The notes beneath the pieces were generated by a model that had not been told where the DNA came from, made no database searches, and saw only the letters and a list, made by a program, of their open reading frames with translations. Both the position numbers and the translations under genes were made by a program. This document shows, piece after piece, positions 44,763 to 52,275 of a stretch of 64,000 nt of DNA. Where the stretch lies: NCBI GenBank assembly GCA_965229095.1, contig OZ245855.1, positions 4,030,001 to 4,094,000 on the forward strand, read 5' to 3'. Position 1 is the first letter of the stretch; each line of letters opens with the position of its first letter. Source of the DNA: Taibaiella sp965229095 (GTDB lineage Bacteria > Bacteroidota > Bacteroidia > Chitinophagales > Chitinophagaceae).

Positions 44763-44948
44763 ATGAAAAAGAAAAGCATCCATCTGAAAAAGCTCCACCT
44801 GAGCAAAGTAACCATGAGCCCTTTAACCGCCGGGCAGAAAAAAGCAGTCAAAGGCGGCTCTTGGGACGGCTGCGGCTCCTTTGATTGTACCTATGACCCG
44901 CAGATGGGTTGTGAGAGCCGTCCAAGGCCGGGTATGCAGTGTGTTTAA
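44763..44948 (+). CDS. RiPP-like precursor peptide 2 (GG leader, 4 Cys core)
   Basis: 61 aa. Leader MKKKSIHLKKLHLSKVTMSP to ...AVKGG at residue 32, then a 29-residue core with four Cys (core positions 5, 10, 18, 28) and Ser/Thr (SWDGCGSFDCTYDPQMGC). It is 36 nt after peptide 1 and 22 nt before peptide 3, so the three are one operon. The core shows no similarity to the neighbours' cores beyond Cys richness, as expected when leaders are conserved and cores diversify. Products could be lanthionine-bridged or disulfide-bonded peptides; the modification is not shown. Confidence 0.75.
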   Translation: MKKKSIHLKKLHLSKVTMSPLTAGQKKAVKGGSWDGCGSFDCTYDPQMGCESRPRPGMQCV

Positions 44949-44970
44949 TTATTTTACCAAACCCAAGACT

Positions 44971-45165
44971 ATGAAAAAGAAACGGATCGATCTCCGGAAG
45001 AAGCTATTGCTGCACAAGGAAACGCTTGCGGTGTTGCACAACGGGCAATACGTTTACGGAGGAGCACCGGCAACCCAGAACATACGCTGCATCACACAGG
45101 CACATACCTGTGGCGGAAGCTGCAATACCTTTCAACCCGGCTCTCCAGTTTGTATTATGTGTTGA
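44971..45165 (+). CDS. RiPP-like precursor peptide 3 (GG leader, 5 Cys core)
   Basis: 64 aa. Leader MKKKRIDLRKKLLLHKETLA to ...YVYGG at residue 31, then a 33-residue core with five Cys (core positions 9, 16, 20, 30, 33), several Thr/Ser and a C-terminal Cys (CITQAHTCGGSCNTF). A longer open frame starts at 44881, inside peptide 2, but the aligned MKKK start is preferred. A Rho-independent terminator follows at 45192, closing a self-contained promoter-three-peptides-terminator unit. The number of Cys rises 3, 4, 5 along the operon. Confidence 0.75.
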   Translation: MKKKRIDLRKKLLLHKETLAVLHNGQYVYGGAPATQNIRCITQAHTCGGSCNTFQPGSPVCIMC

Positions 45166-45191
45166 GTGTAAACAATCCCTGCTGTGGTATA

Positions 45192-45223
45192 AAAAGCCCA
45201 GGACAGAAAAGTCCCGGGCTTTT
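45192..45223 (+). terminator. Terminator of the peptide operon
   Basis: AAAAGCCC-A-GGAC pairs with GTCC-C-GGGCTTTT (12 bp, one internal mismatch, AGAAAA loop). Confidence 0.88.
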
Positions 45224-45259
45224 GCATGTATGGCCGAAAAGTAAGATGAGCACAACGGA

Positions 45260-45796
45260 TCAGAAATTATAACCAACAACAATGCTGCCAAGTGGTTTAA
45301 ATTCGTAAGTGCCGAGATCATTTAATAACATCGGGGTAAAGAGTGCTTTATAAACCATCTTTCCTCCTGGTTTCTGATAACGGTAACCGGCTTTAAACGT
45401 AGGATGAAGTTCAAATTTACTGTTATAACGGAATTCTTCGTCAGTTCCGAGGTAGTTCTGAAACTGGGTCAATACGAAGCCCATTCCCAGTTCAATGTGA
45501 TGTTGCCGGAGGGAAAAGAGCTGGTTGAGGGAAAATGGTATCCATAGCCGGCTGCGAAGATCGATAGGGGCGGGATAAAAGCTAAACCCCAATTGCGCCG
45601 AAGTCTTGAAATGATTGAAATTCAGAAGATTTCTTTCATAATTGATCGAATAGATGATGCCATGACCTCCTGCTTCAAATTGAATGCTGTTCTTGTACCG
45701 GAATGAGTTGTCGGGCCTGCTGTTACTCAGCCTTACCTGTGCAGCAAGTGTATTGATCATCAGACAGGAGCCTAGAAAGAATAAAAGATGTTTCAT
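45260..45796 (-). CDS. Small outer-membrane beta-barrel protein, unknown
   Basis: 178 aa. Signal peptide MKHLLFFLGSCLMINTLAAQ. The mature chain is made of amphipathic strands (NSIQFEAGGHGIIYSINYER, TSAQLGFSFYPAP, HIELGMGFVLTQFQNYLG, FELHPTFKAGYRYQKP) and ends GSIVVGYNF, with the aromatic C-terminus of outer-membrane barrels. I recognise no named family. It converges on the peptide operon; 94 nt and a terminator separate them. Whether it acts as a receptor or immunity-like partner of the peptides is unknown. Confidence 0.75.
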   Translation of the reverse strand: MKHLLFFLGSCLMINTLAAQVRLSNSRPDNSFRYKNSIQFEAGGHGIIYSINYERNLLNFNHFKTSAQLGFSFYPAPIDLRSRLWIPFSLNQLFSLRQHHIELGMGFVLTQFQNYLGTDEEFRYNSKFELHPTFKAGYRYQKPGGKMVYKALFTPMLLNDLGTYEFKPLGSIVVGYNF

Positions 45797-45934
45797 AGTG
45801 CAAGATTTTAGTATCGTGAATATACTAAATTAATTTATGTGAAACAATGTTGTCTTCTTAATACAGGGTGCAGGCACTTAATTTTTTGCCTGGTTGCACA
45901 ATAACAGGAGCAAGGCTGGCAATATTCCATAATA

Positions 45935-45965
45935 AAAATGCCCGGGCCTATTTCCCGGGCATTTT
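45935..45965 (-). terminator. Terminator of rng
   Basis: A perfect 12-bp stem (AAAATGCCCGGG / CCCGGGCATTTT, 7-nt loop), 17 nt past the rng stop. Confidence 0.9.
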
Positions 45966-45981
45966 CAATTTCTTTTTCCGA

Positions 45982-47538
45982 TTAAAGCTTGATTACTTCG
46001 TCTGTCTTCTTGTCGAAGAAGTAATATTCGGTAAGCTGGTAATTGTTGTCTACATGCAGGTCCAGCCATACCCCATGTTTGCGGTACCATTTCCATTGCA
46101 GGGAACGCCAGAAACCTTTTTCTTTCAGGTAGGCGATCAGCATAGGATGGGCGCTCAGTTTCAGTTTGCGGTGTCCCTGGTTGATGAGGTACTGGAAATC
46201 TTTTTCCAGCTCATCGGTAATCAGGATAGATGGACCGATCTTGCCGGTTCCTTTACAACTGGGGCATACTTCTGCCGTACTGATATGGATCTCGGGACGC
46301 AGGCGCTGGCGCGTGATCTGCATCAGCCCGAATTTGGAGATGGGCAATATGGTATGCCTGGCGCGGTCGTTCACCATGAGCTCGCTCATGGCTTCAAACA
46401 GCTTGCGCTTGTTGTCGGGCAGCTTCATATCGATAAAGTCGATGATGATGATGCCGCCTATATCGCGCAGCCGCAATTGGCGGGCAATCTCTTCGGCTGC
46501 CTCCATATTGGTTTTCAACGCGCTTTCTTCCTGGTTGCCATCGGCGGCGCGGGTGCCGCTGTTCACGTCGATCACGTGCATGGCTTCGGTATGCTCGATA
46601 ATAAGGTAAGCACCGCTGTTCAGGTTTACGGTTTTACCGAATGCGGCTTTTACCTGGCGGGTAATGCCGTAATGATCAAAAATAGGTTGACCATTATGAT
46701 ACAAATTGACGATTTCTTCTTTTTCGGGGGCAATGCGGGAAACATATTCTTTGGTTTCCTGTAAGATTCCCTTTTCGTTAACTACGATACGCTGAAAGCT
46801 TTCGTTCAGCAAATCGCGGAGGATAGAGGTTGTTTTGGCCTGCTCGCTCATGATGCGTTTCGGCGGCTTGGCATCTTTAAGATTTTGCTGTATCGTCTTC
46901 CATTGGTTGGCAAGATCTACCAGGTCGGCGTGCAGTTCGGCCGTATTTTTACCTTCTGCGGCGGTTCTTACAATAACACCGAAGTTTTTAGGTTTAATAC
47001 TTTCAACGATTTTCTGCAGTCGTTTGCGTTCTTCGCCGGAATGGATCTTCCGGGAAACGGATACAAAATTGTTAAAGGGAGTGAGTACCACAAATCTTCC
47101 CGGGAAGGAAAGTTCGCAGCTCAGGCGGGGGCCTTTGGAGGAAATAGGCTCTTTCAGGATCTGAACAACAATTTCAGGTTTCTGATTGAGCACATCGGTT
47201 ATTTTACCGGTCTTCAATATCTCCTGTTCGTTCTGGAATTTGCCAAAATCAAAACCATCGGGATGAGTATCCTTGATGGCAGTTTGGGTAAATTTCAGCA
47301 ACGACTTGATATAGGGACTCAGGTCGGTATAATGTAGAAAAGCATCTTTTTCGTAGCCAACGTCTACGAAAGCGGCATTGAGGCCGGGCATTAGTTTTTT
47401 TACCTTGCCAAGATATAAATCACCGACGGCAAACGCCGAATTATTATGTTCGTAATGAAGCTCTACGAGTTTTTTGTCTTCTAAAAGAGCAATTTCCACA
47501 CCATCAGCCGACGCATTGATAATCATTTCTTTATTCAT
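45982..47538 (-). CDS. rng: Ribonuclease E/G family protein
   Basis: Endoribonuclease for rRNA maturation and mRNA turnover. 518 aa, like RNase G. S1 domain at the start (FAVGDLYLGKVKKLMPGLNA, FVDVGYEKDAFLHYTDLS) with an insert, the catalytic Asp segments VIDVNSGTRAAD and GGIIIIDFIDMKLPDN, and the Zn-link CPSCKGTGKIG. There is no long degradosome-binding C-terminus. It is preceded by the 31-residue basic protein and the TPR gene on the same strand, an arrangement I believe recurs in Bacteroidota. Confidence 0.94.
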   Translation of the reverse strand: MNKEMIINASADGVEIALLEDKKLVELHYEHNNSAFAVGDLYLGKVKKLMPGLNAAFVDVGYEKDAFLHYTDLSPYIKSLLKFTQTAIKDTHPDGFDFGKFQNEQEILKTGKITDVLNQKPEIVVQILKEPISSKGPRLSCELSFPGRFVVLTPFNNFVSVSRKIHSGEERKRLQKIVESIKPKNFGVIVRTAAEGKNTAELHADLVDLANQWKTIQQNLKDAKPPKRIMSEQAKTTSILRDLLNESFQRIVVNEKGILQETKEYVSRIAPEKEEIVNLYHNGQPIFDHYGITRQVKAAFGKTVNLNSGAYLIIEHTEAMHVIDVNSGTRAADGNQEESALKTNMEAAEEIARQLRLRDIGGIIIIDFIDMKLPDNKRKLFEAMSELMVNDRARHTILPISKFGLMQITRQRLRPEIHISTAEVCPSCKGTGKIGPSILITDELEKDFQYLINQGHRKLKLSAHPMLIAYLKEKGFWRSLQWKWYRKHGVWLDLHVDNNYQLTEYYFFDKKTDEVIKL

Positions 47539-47851
47539 GATATCTTTTTTGTCGTTCTGTCAAATGCTGCTGCCCGGGCTCTGGAGTATAACTACAGGGA
47601 GGCGCAGCTTTATTGTTCGCAAGCTAACATAACCACGGCAGAGCGTTTCCGGTAACAGGCATTATGGGGGAATAGGCCCTCCGGAAAATGACTGTATGAC
47701 AACCAGATGAAGTTCTGCAGGTTACTAAAAAAATGTAAACCCGACACCGGCTCAAAGAGCTGGAAATCCGGGTTAGCATTTTCTTTATGATCACAGTAAA
47801 ACCAGTTGCCCCTGACACAAAAGGTTTGGGAACAACCGTTTACCGGACGTA
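47539..47851. other. Intergenic stretch upstream of rng
   Basis: 313 bases without a gene. It holds the terminator at 47738-47774. I see no exact promoter consensus for rng and no HU-type gene, which one might expect beside rng in this phylum. Confidence 0.55.
47727..47774 (-). terminator. Terminator after the 31-aa basic protein gene
   Basis: On the minus strand, AACCCG and CCAGCTC pair with GAGCCGG and CGGGTT in a two-part stem (47738-47774), followed by TTTTTTT. Confidence 0.75.
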
Positions 47852-47947
47852 TTATTTCTTCTTGCTCTTATGGCGATTTTTTCTCAAGCGCTTCTTACGT
47901 TTGTGTGTTGCAATCTTATGACGTTTTCTTTTTTTACCACTTGGCAT
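47852..47947 (-). CDS. 31-residue very basic protein, possible ribosomal protein
   Basis: The ATG at 47947 opens a 31-codon frame starting MPSGKKRKRHKIATHKRKKR and ending KNRHKSKKK; about two thirds of the residues are Lys, Arg or His and none is acidic. The composition is that of small rRNA-binding proteins. It has its own terminator and lies before rng. I believe near-identical short frames stand upstream of rng in other Bacteroidota, which would prove coding. A novel large-subunit protein named bL38 was reported from the Flavobacterium johnsoniae ribosome; whether this is bL38 I cannot tell from sequence alone. It could also be bTHX-like, although the start lacks the usual MGKGDKKT-type motif. 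Confidence 0.8.
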   Translation of the reverse strand: MPSGKKRKRHKIATHKRKKRLRKNRHKSKKK

Positions 47948-48042
47948 AGCTCAAATAATTTTGTTTGTTAAAAAAATGATTTCTATATAAAGTACTTTGT
48001 CAGTCTTTCCTGTTTCAGACTTTTATTCCCGTGTTTGCCGGG

Positions 48043-48912
48043 TTAAAAAGTTTTCATGTAATTGTCTACTTCTTTGCTGAATGCCGGGTTATTCACAATT
48101 TTTTTCGCCGTATTCAGCAATTCCTTTGCTTTCGGGATATCGTTTTTGCGACGGTAAGCTTCGGCCAGGAACCAATATGCCTCTACATTCTCTTTATCTA
48201 CACTTAATATGGTATTGCCTCTCTGTATGGCTTTGTCCAATTGTCCCGATTCTACGGCCATCCTTCCCAGGATCATATTGGCGGGGATATTGGTAGAATC
48301 TTTTCTTACTATGGTTAGCAACTGCTCTATCCCTTTCATCGTTTCGCCGGTGCCGTTTATATACACATCTGCGAGGTCGATCCGGGTAGTATCGTTGTCC
48401 GGGTTCAGTTCGATAGATTGTTGCAAACAGGCTATCGCTTCTTCGGCCATCCACTGTCTTACACGGGGGGTACGTTCATCGTGCAGCTCCTCTGAAAACA
48501 AATGGGCGGCAAAGTTCAGCTTTTTCCGCGAATTTTCCAATTTTCCTGATTTTCCGAAATAATGGGCGGCAACGGAGCGGTTTTTATTTTGTTGCCAGAG
48601 CTTGCCCAGGGCTTCATAGGCCAGGATTTGCTGTTCTTTTGCAACACCCCCGGTAATGGAACTTTCCTGCTTGCTGATCTCGGCCTGGGCGGCGGGGGAG
48701 AGTTTTCTCTTGGCATCGGTCAGCAAACTGTCGAAGTTGGCCGGTTGCGGAAGATCGAGGCCGGCTGCCTGGCGTTCGCCCGGTGTACCACCTCCGGCCA
48801 TGGGGCCCGCTGCCGGATTTTCTTTTGCGGCCGGCACGGTGTCGCCTCCGAAATAAAGCACTCCTGCCAGTACCAGTGCTGCTGCAATTGCTATATAATG
48901 TATGGGTTTCAA
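48043..48912 (-). CDS. Membrane-anchored TPR protein
   Basis: 289 aa. One N-terminal membrane helix (HYIAIAAALVLAGVLYFGG), a Pro/Gly/Ala-rich linker, then TPR-like helix pairs: QILAYEALGKLWQQNKNRSV, AIACLQQSIELNPDNDTTRI, TNIPANMILGRMAVESGQLD and VEAYWFLAEAYRRKNDIPKA. It probably faces the periplasm and mediates protein contacts; no enzyme motif is seen. A near-consensus -7 element (TACCTTCG) lies at 48930-48937. It is first in the run TPR, basic protein, rng on the minus strand. Confidence 0.82.
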   Translation of the reverse strand: MKPIHYIAIAAALVLAGVLYFGGDTVPAAKENPAAGPMAGGGTPGERQAAGLDLPQPANFDSLLTDAKRKLSPAAQAEISKQESSITGGVAKEQQILAYEALGKLWQQNKNRSVAAHYFGKSGKLENSRKKLNFAAHLFSEELHDERTPRVRQWMAEEAIACLQQSIELNPDNDTTRIDLADVYINGTGETMKGIEQLLTIVRKDSTNIPANMILGRMAVESGQLDKAIQRGNTILSVDKENVEAYWFLAEAYRRKNDIPKAKELLNTAKKIVNNPAFSKEVDNYMKTF

Positions 48913-49076
48913 GACCAGTAAATTTTGCGCGAAGGTACGGAAGCAAATCGGTATGCCTGTCTCTTGGCCTGGCGTTAGCTAATTATTTACTGATCTGACA
49001 GTGTAATGACGGCTAGCCCGAGGCTGATCTTCTTAAGATTGCCTTCCGGATGGATATACTGTTCTATGACTATGGA

Positions 49077-49835
49077 TCAGGCGCCTATTTTCACTTCTTT
49101 GGCGGCCAGGCTCATTTCTTTAATCAGGGAGGGATCTTTTTCGATGGCATTGCCTACTACCACTACCTGTGCGCCTGCACGGCAGTTTTCATATACTTTT
49201 TCGGCAGTGCGGATACCGCCACCTATGATGAGGGGAATGTCGATATTGCTGCTCACCCGGTGTATCATCTCGGTGCTGATAGGATACTGGGCACCGCTGC
49301 CGGCATCCATATAGATTACATGCTTGCCCTGCAGTTCGCCTGCCCATGCTGTACACAGGGCTACATCGGGCTTATTGGCCGGTATAGGGGCCGAATGGCT
49401 CATATAAGAAACGGTGGTGGGTACCCCGCCGTCGATCACCATATAGCCTGTCGAGATCACTTCCAGGCCGCTGGCCTTGATGCTGGGCGCCGAAATAACG
49501 TGCTGCCCGATAAGCAGGTCGGGGTTGCGGCCCGAGATCAGGGACAAATATAATAAGGCATCGGCGCAAGGCGATACCTGCGAGGGACTGCCCGGGAATA
49601 GCACTACAGGGATATTGCTTTCCGCTTTGAACTGCTGGATACAACGGTCTACATGAGCCGTAACCATAATACTGCCACCCATGAAAGCAAAATCGACTCC
49701 TGCTTCATTGCATTTTTGTGCTGTAAGCTTAATAGAGTCGGGGGTAATACTATCCGGATCGATGAGCACGGCAAAGGCATGCTTGCCTTCGGCTTTTAAT
49801 CGTTGCAGTTGTGGGTAAACAGTCCCTGGGTGCAT
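49077..49835 (-). CDS. Geranylgeranyl/heptaprenylglyceryl phosphate synthase family (PcrB/GGGPS)
   Basis: 252 aa from the ATG at 49835; a TTG four codons upstream is less likely. TIM-barrel with the G1P-binding start FAVLIDPDSITPDSI, DFAFMGGSIMV, PVVLFPGSPSQVSPCADALLYLSLISGRN, YMDAGSGAQYPIS and the phosphate loop LIIGGGIRTAEKV. These are the conserved parts of the GGGPS family (group II, shared with several Bacteroidota), which joins a polyprenyl diphosphate to sn-glycerol-1-phosphate to form an ether lipid. The polyprenyl chain length and the physiological role in bacteria are not settled. A CCCCGGGG hairpin separates it from mscL. Confidence 0.9.
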   Translation of the reverse strand: MHPGTVYPQLQRLKAEGKHAFAVLIDPDSITPDSIKLTAQKCNEAGVDFAFMGGSIMVTAHVDRCIQQFKAESNIPVVLFPGSPSQVSPCADALLYLSLISGRNPDLLIGQHVISAPSIKASGLEVISTGYMVIDGGVPTTVSYMSHSAPIPANKPDVALCTAWAGELQGKHVIYMDAGSGAQYPISTEMIHRVSSNIDIPLIIGGGIRTAEKVYENCRAGAQVVVVGNAIEKDPSLIKEMSLAAKEVKIGA

Positions 49836-49857
49836 GGTAAATGACAAATTGAATTAA

Positions 49858-49882
49858 CCCCGGGGCTTTACATCCCCCGGGG
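49858..49882 (-). terminator. GC-rich hairpin downstream of mscL
   Basis: CCCCGGGG pairs with CCCCGGGG over a 9-nt gap, 25 nt past the mscL stop; no clear T tract. Confidence 0.5.
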
Positions 49883-49906
49883 TATATCGAAAGATATATT
49901 GCAAAC

Positions 49907-50350
49907 TTAGTTTTTCTTTTTTAACTCATCGCGTATTTCTGCCAGCAACACATCGGTTGAGGAAGGCGCCGGAGCAGCGGCTGCTTTGGCTTCTTCTTTG
50001 CGTTTCATGGCATTGATCCCTTTCACCATCAGGAAAATGACAAAGGCCAGCAGCAGGAAATTGATGGCCACGGTAATAAAGCTGCCATAGGCAAAAATGG
50101 AGACATCGGCTACTTTGCGGGCATCGGCCAGGGCCATGCCCGGCGTGATGTTGGCTGCCCCCTTTCCCATAGCCAGGTACATATTGCTGAAATCGGGCTT
50201 ACCGATAACGGCGGCCACGAGCGGCATCACCAAATCGTTGACTACGCTGTCGATGATCTTTCCAAAGGCGCCGCCAATGATGACACCGACTGCCAGGTCA
50301 ATTACATTGCCTTTAATGGCAAATTCTTTGAATTCTTTTAAAAAGCCCAT
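49907..50350 (-). CDS. mscL: Large-conductance mechanosensitive channel
   Basis: 147 aa. TM1 with FKEFAIKGNVIDLAVGVIIG followed by GAFGKIIDSVVNDLVMP (FA-x-RGN-V-D-LAVGVIIG-x-AFG signature), a periplasmic loop, TM2 (FITVAINFLLLAFVIFLMVK) and a charged C-terminal helix (RKEEAKAAAAPAPSSTDVL). It forms a pentamer in the inner membrane and opens under osmotic downshock. An exact TATTTTTG element lies at 50370-50377. Confidence 0.96.
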   Translation of the reverse strand: MGFLKEFKEFAIKGNVIDLAVGVIIGGAFGKIIDSVVNDLVMPLVAAVIGKPDFSNMYLAMGKGAANITPGMALADARKVADVSIFAYGSFITVAINFLLLAFVIFLMVKGINAMKRKEEAKAAAAPAPSSTDVLLAEIRDELKKKN

Positions 50351-50369
50351 AGTAGAATCGTTTAGAGGT

Positions 50370-50377
50370 CAAAAATA
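50370..50377 (-). promoter_or_regulatory. TATTTTTG -7 element for mscL
   Basis: Exact TAnnTTTG on the minus strand, 20 nt before the mscL ATG. Confidence 0.5.
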
Positions 50378-50479
50378 AAGGGTTTAATATTGAAATAATC
50401 ACATTTATTTGGATAAATACAGCCTGCGGAGGGCTTACAATGCCTCTAAAATAAAAAAAACGTTGGTTTCTCGTCAGGA

Positions 50480-50510
50480 ATAGGGGTAAGGATAAATAAA
50501 GTTGTCCTAT
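50480..50510 (+). promoter_or_regulatory. Predicted ECF-sigma promoter, site A (sigma gene)
   Basis: ATAGGGGTA (50480-50488), 14 nt, TGTCCTAT (50503-50510). Both half-sites and the spacing are identical to sites B and C. It lies directly upstream of the sigma factor gene, so it predicts positive autoregulation. Confidence 0.75.
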
Positions 50511-50538
50511 AATAAATGCAAACATTAACGCAAGCGGC

Positions 50539-50546
50539 TATCTTTG
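50539..50546 (+). promoter_or_regulatory. TATCTTTG -7 element, possible housekeeping promoter of the sigma gene
   Basis: Exact TAnnTTTG match, 24 nt before the ATG at 50570 and inside the longer frame from 50516. It could give basal transcription next to the autoregulated site A. Confidence 0.4.
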
Positions 50547-50569
50547 AGGCGCAAAGCGCTCAAATGTAC

Positions 50570-51130
50570 ATGGATATCAGCAACACCGGAATTTCTGAAG
50601 CGGAGTTTGAACAGGTTTTTAAATCTCATTTTAAGGCCCTGCATGCTTACGCCTGTACCATACTTCAGGAAGAAGCTATGGGGGAAGAGATTGTACAGCA
50701 GGTATTTTTTAAATTATGGGAAAAAAGAGAGCAAGTGAATATACAACAATCGCTGAACGCCTACCTATACCGGTCGGTGTACAACGATTGCCTCAATTAT
50801 CTGAAACATAAAAAAGTGAAAAAAGCACATCAGTCTCATACGCTTTACACTTCGGGAACGGCAGCAGACAATGTTTCCCGGAATGTAATTGCCAAAGAGC
50901 TGGAAGAGAAGATAGCCGATGCGCTGAACCAGTTGCCGGAGCAGTGCCGGACCATTTTTCAAATGAGCCGCTTCGAGGAACTGAAATACCGGGAAATAGC
51001 GGATAAGCTGAATTTATCGGTAAAGACGGTGGAAAACCAGATGGGGAAGGCGCTTAAAATTATGCGAATGCAGCTTGTCGAATATCTCCCGGTATTGCTG
51101 GTATTGCTGCTTAATATAACAATGATATGA
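50570..51130 (+). CDS. ECF RNA polymerase sigma-70 factor (Bacteroides expansion family)
   Basis: 186 aa from the ATG at 50570; the frame is open from an ATG at 50516 and has another at 50564, but the longer form would start at the predicted transcription start of site A. Region 2: FEQVFKSHFKALHAYACTIL, EEIVQQVFFKLWEKREQV. Region 4: LNQLPEQCRTIFQMSRFEEL followed by KYREIADKLNLSVKTVENQM. This is the TIGR02985-like family that works with FecR anti-sigma factors. An FecR gene follows by 51 nt. A hydrophobic C-terminal tail (YLPVLLVLLLNITMI) is unusual for a cytoplasmic sigma factor and may touch the membrane or FecR. Confidence 0.92.
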   Translation: MDISNTGISEAEFEQVFKSHFKALHAYACTILQEEAMGEEIVQQVFFKLWEKREQVNIQQSLNAYLYRSVYNDCLNYLKHKKVKKAHQSHTLYTSGTAADNVSRNVIAKELEEKIADALNQLPEQCRTIFQMSRFEELKYREIADKLNLSVKTVENQMGKALKIMRMQLVEYLPVLLVLLLNITMI

Positions 51131-51181
51131 GAAAATCTGTACAGCAGACTGTTTTAGTGAAGGGTGATAATTATTAATAAC

Positions 51182-52150
51182 ATGGATGAACTTTTAGTGA
51201 AATATCTTTTGGGCGAGGCCAGTGCTGCAGAGGAGCAGTCGGTATTGGCATGGATCAAGGCCCACGAAGATAATCGGCGCTACTTTGATCATTTTAAGAT
51301 GATATGGGAGCAAAGCCGCTTGCTTGTTGCTACCAGCACTGTAAATACGGACCAGGCCTGGGAGCGTTTTAAAGCGAAAAGGGACAGTGCGGCCGAAAGC
51401 AATACAGCGGCCCCTGTTGTGCTCGACTTTAAGCCGGCACGTAAAATGACCTGGCTCAGGACTGCGGGCGTAGCGGCAGCGTTGCTGGTTATTGCCACAG
51501 CTACCTATTTTATAGCCGGCAGCCGCAACGAAATTATACTGGCTTCTACGGATAAGGTGCGCATAGATACTTTACCCGATGGTTCTGTCGTTACTTTAAA
51601 TAAGAACTCTACATTGGCCTATGCCCGGGATTTTAACGAAAAGACCAGGCAGGTAAAACTTACGGGGGAAGCCTTTTTTAATGTAGCCCCCAATAAGCAA
51701 AAGCCATTTGATATTAAAGTAGACGAGGTAAAGGTACATGTGGTGGGTACTTCTTTTAATGTAAAGAATGATGCGGAAGAAACCGAGGTGGTGGTAGAAA
51801 CGGGAATTGTGAGTGTGGCGGTGGTAGATAAGGCGGTAAAAGTATTGCCCCGGCAAAAGGTGGTAGTACGTAAAAAGGAGCGTGCCCTGGATGTGCAGCG
51901 CAGCCAGGATGATCTGTATAACTACTATCGCACCAAAGAATTTGTATGTAACAATACGCCGTTGTACCAGCTTACAGAAGCTTTGGGCAATGCGTATAAC
52001 GTGAAAATTGTAATACCTGAAGAACGTGTCCGTAACTTAAGATGGAACACAACTCTTAAGGAGATGCCATTAAACGACATATTGAAACTGATAACGCAAC
52101 AGTTTAACCTGAGTATTGAACAACGCAACGGGGAGATTATCCTGAAATAG
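51182..52150 (+). CDS. FecR-family anti-sigma factor
   Basis: 322 aa from the ATG at 51182 (MDELLVKYLLGEASAAEEQS); a GTG six codons upstream is less likely. The cytoplasmic N-terminus has the anti-sigma pattern with EDNRRYFDHFKMIWEQSR. One membrane helix (AGVAAALLVIATATYFIAG, residues ~85-108). Periplasmic FecR domain (LPDGSVVTLNKNSTLAYARD, LTGEAFFNVAPNKQKPFDIK, VVGTSFNVK) and a C-terminal DUF4974 domain that is STN-like (NNTPLYQLTEALGNAYNVKI). It should hold the sigma factor until its periplasmic part meets an STN domain of an outer-membrane protein, here plausibly the product of the next gene. Confidence 0.93.
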   Translation: MDELLVKYLLGEASAAEEQSVLAWIKAHEDNRRYFDHFKMIWEQSRLLVATSTVNTDQAWERFKAKRDSAAESNTAAPVVLDFKPARKMTWLRTAGVAAALLVIATATYFIAGSRNEIILASTDKVRIDTLPDGSVVTLNKNSTLAYARDFNEKTRQVKLTGEAFFNVAPNKQKPFDIKVDEVKVHVVGTSFNVKNDAEETEVVVETGIVSVAVVDKAVKVLPRQKVVVRKKERALDVQRSQDDLYNYYRTKEFVCNNTPLYQLTEALGNAYNVKIVIPEERVRNLRWNTTLKEMPLNDILKLITQQFNLSIEQRNGEIILK

Positions 52151-52178
52151 CTACGGTGATGTGGCGAGAGGGCGATTG

Positions 52179-52206
52179 GCACAGCGTAAGCTGTGCTGAT
52201 CTTTTG
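52179..52206 (+). terminator. Weak terminator/attenuator between fecR and the STN gene
   Basis: GCACAGC-GTAA-GCTGTGC followed by TGATCTTTTG, 28 nt past the fecR stop. It may lower read-through. Confidence 0.5.
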
Positions 52207-52262
52207 TTGTTATAGCCGAACTGTAACGGAGACTCCCCGGCAATTTGACCAAAATTTAATAA

Positions 52263-52270
52263 TAGCTTTG
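52263..52270 (+). promoter_or_regulatory. TAGCTTTG -7 element for the STN-domain gene
   Basis: Exact TAnnTTTG match ending 6 nt before the ATG at 52276; predicts a nearly leaderless mRNA with housekeeping transcription. Confidence 0.5.
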
Positions 52271-52275
52271 CTTTC

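Noticed and set aside
45260..45796. Modification or immunity enzyme for the peptide operon
   Set aside because: The protein is a small beta-barrel with a signal peptide and no enzyme motif; a link to the peptides rests only on proximity.
47624..47818. 64-codon minus-strand frame upstream of rng
   Set aside because: It spans the terminator hairpin of the basic-protein gene and reads as random composition.
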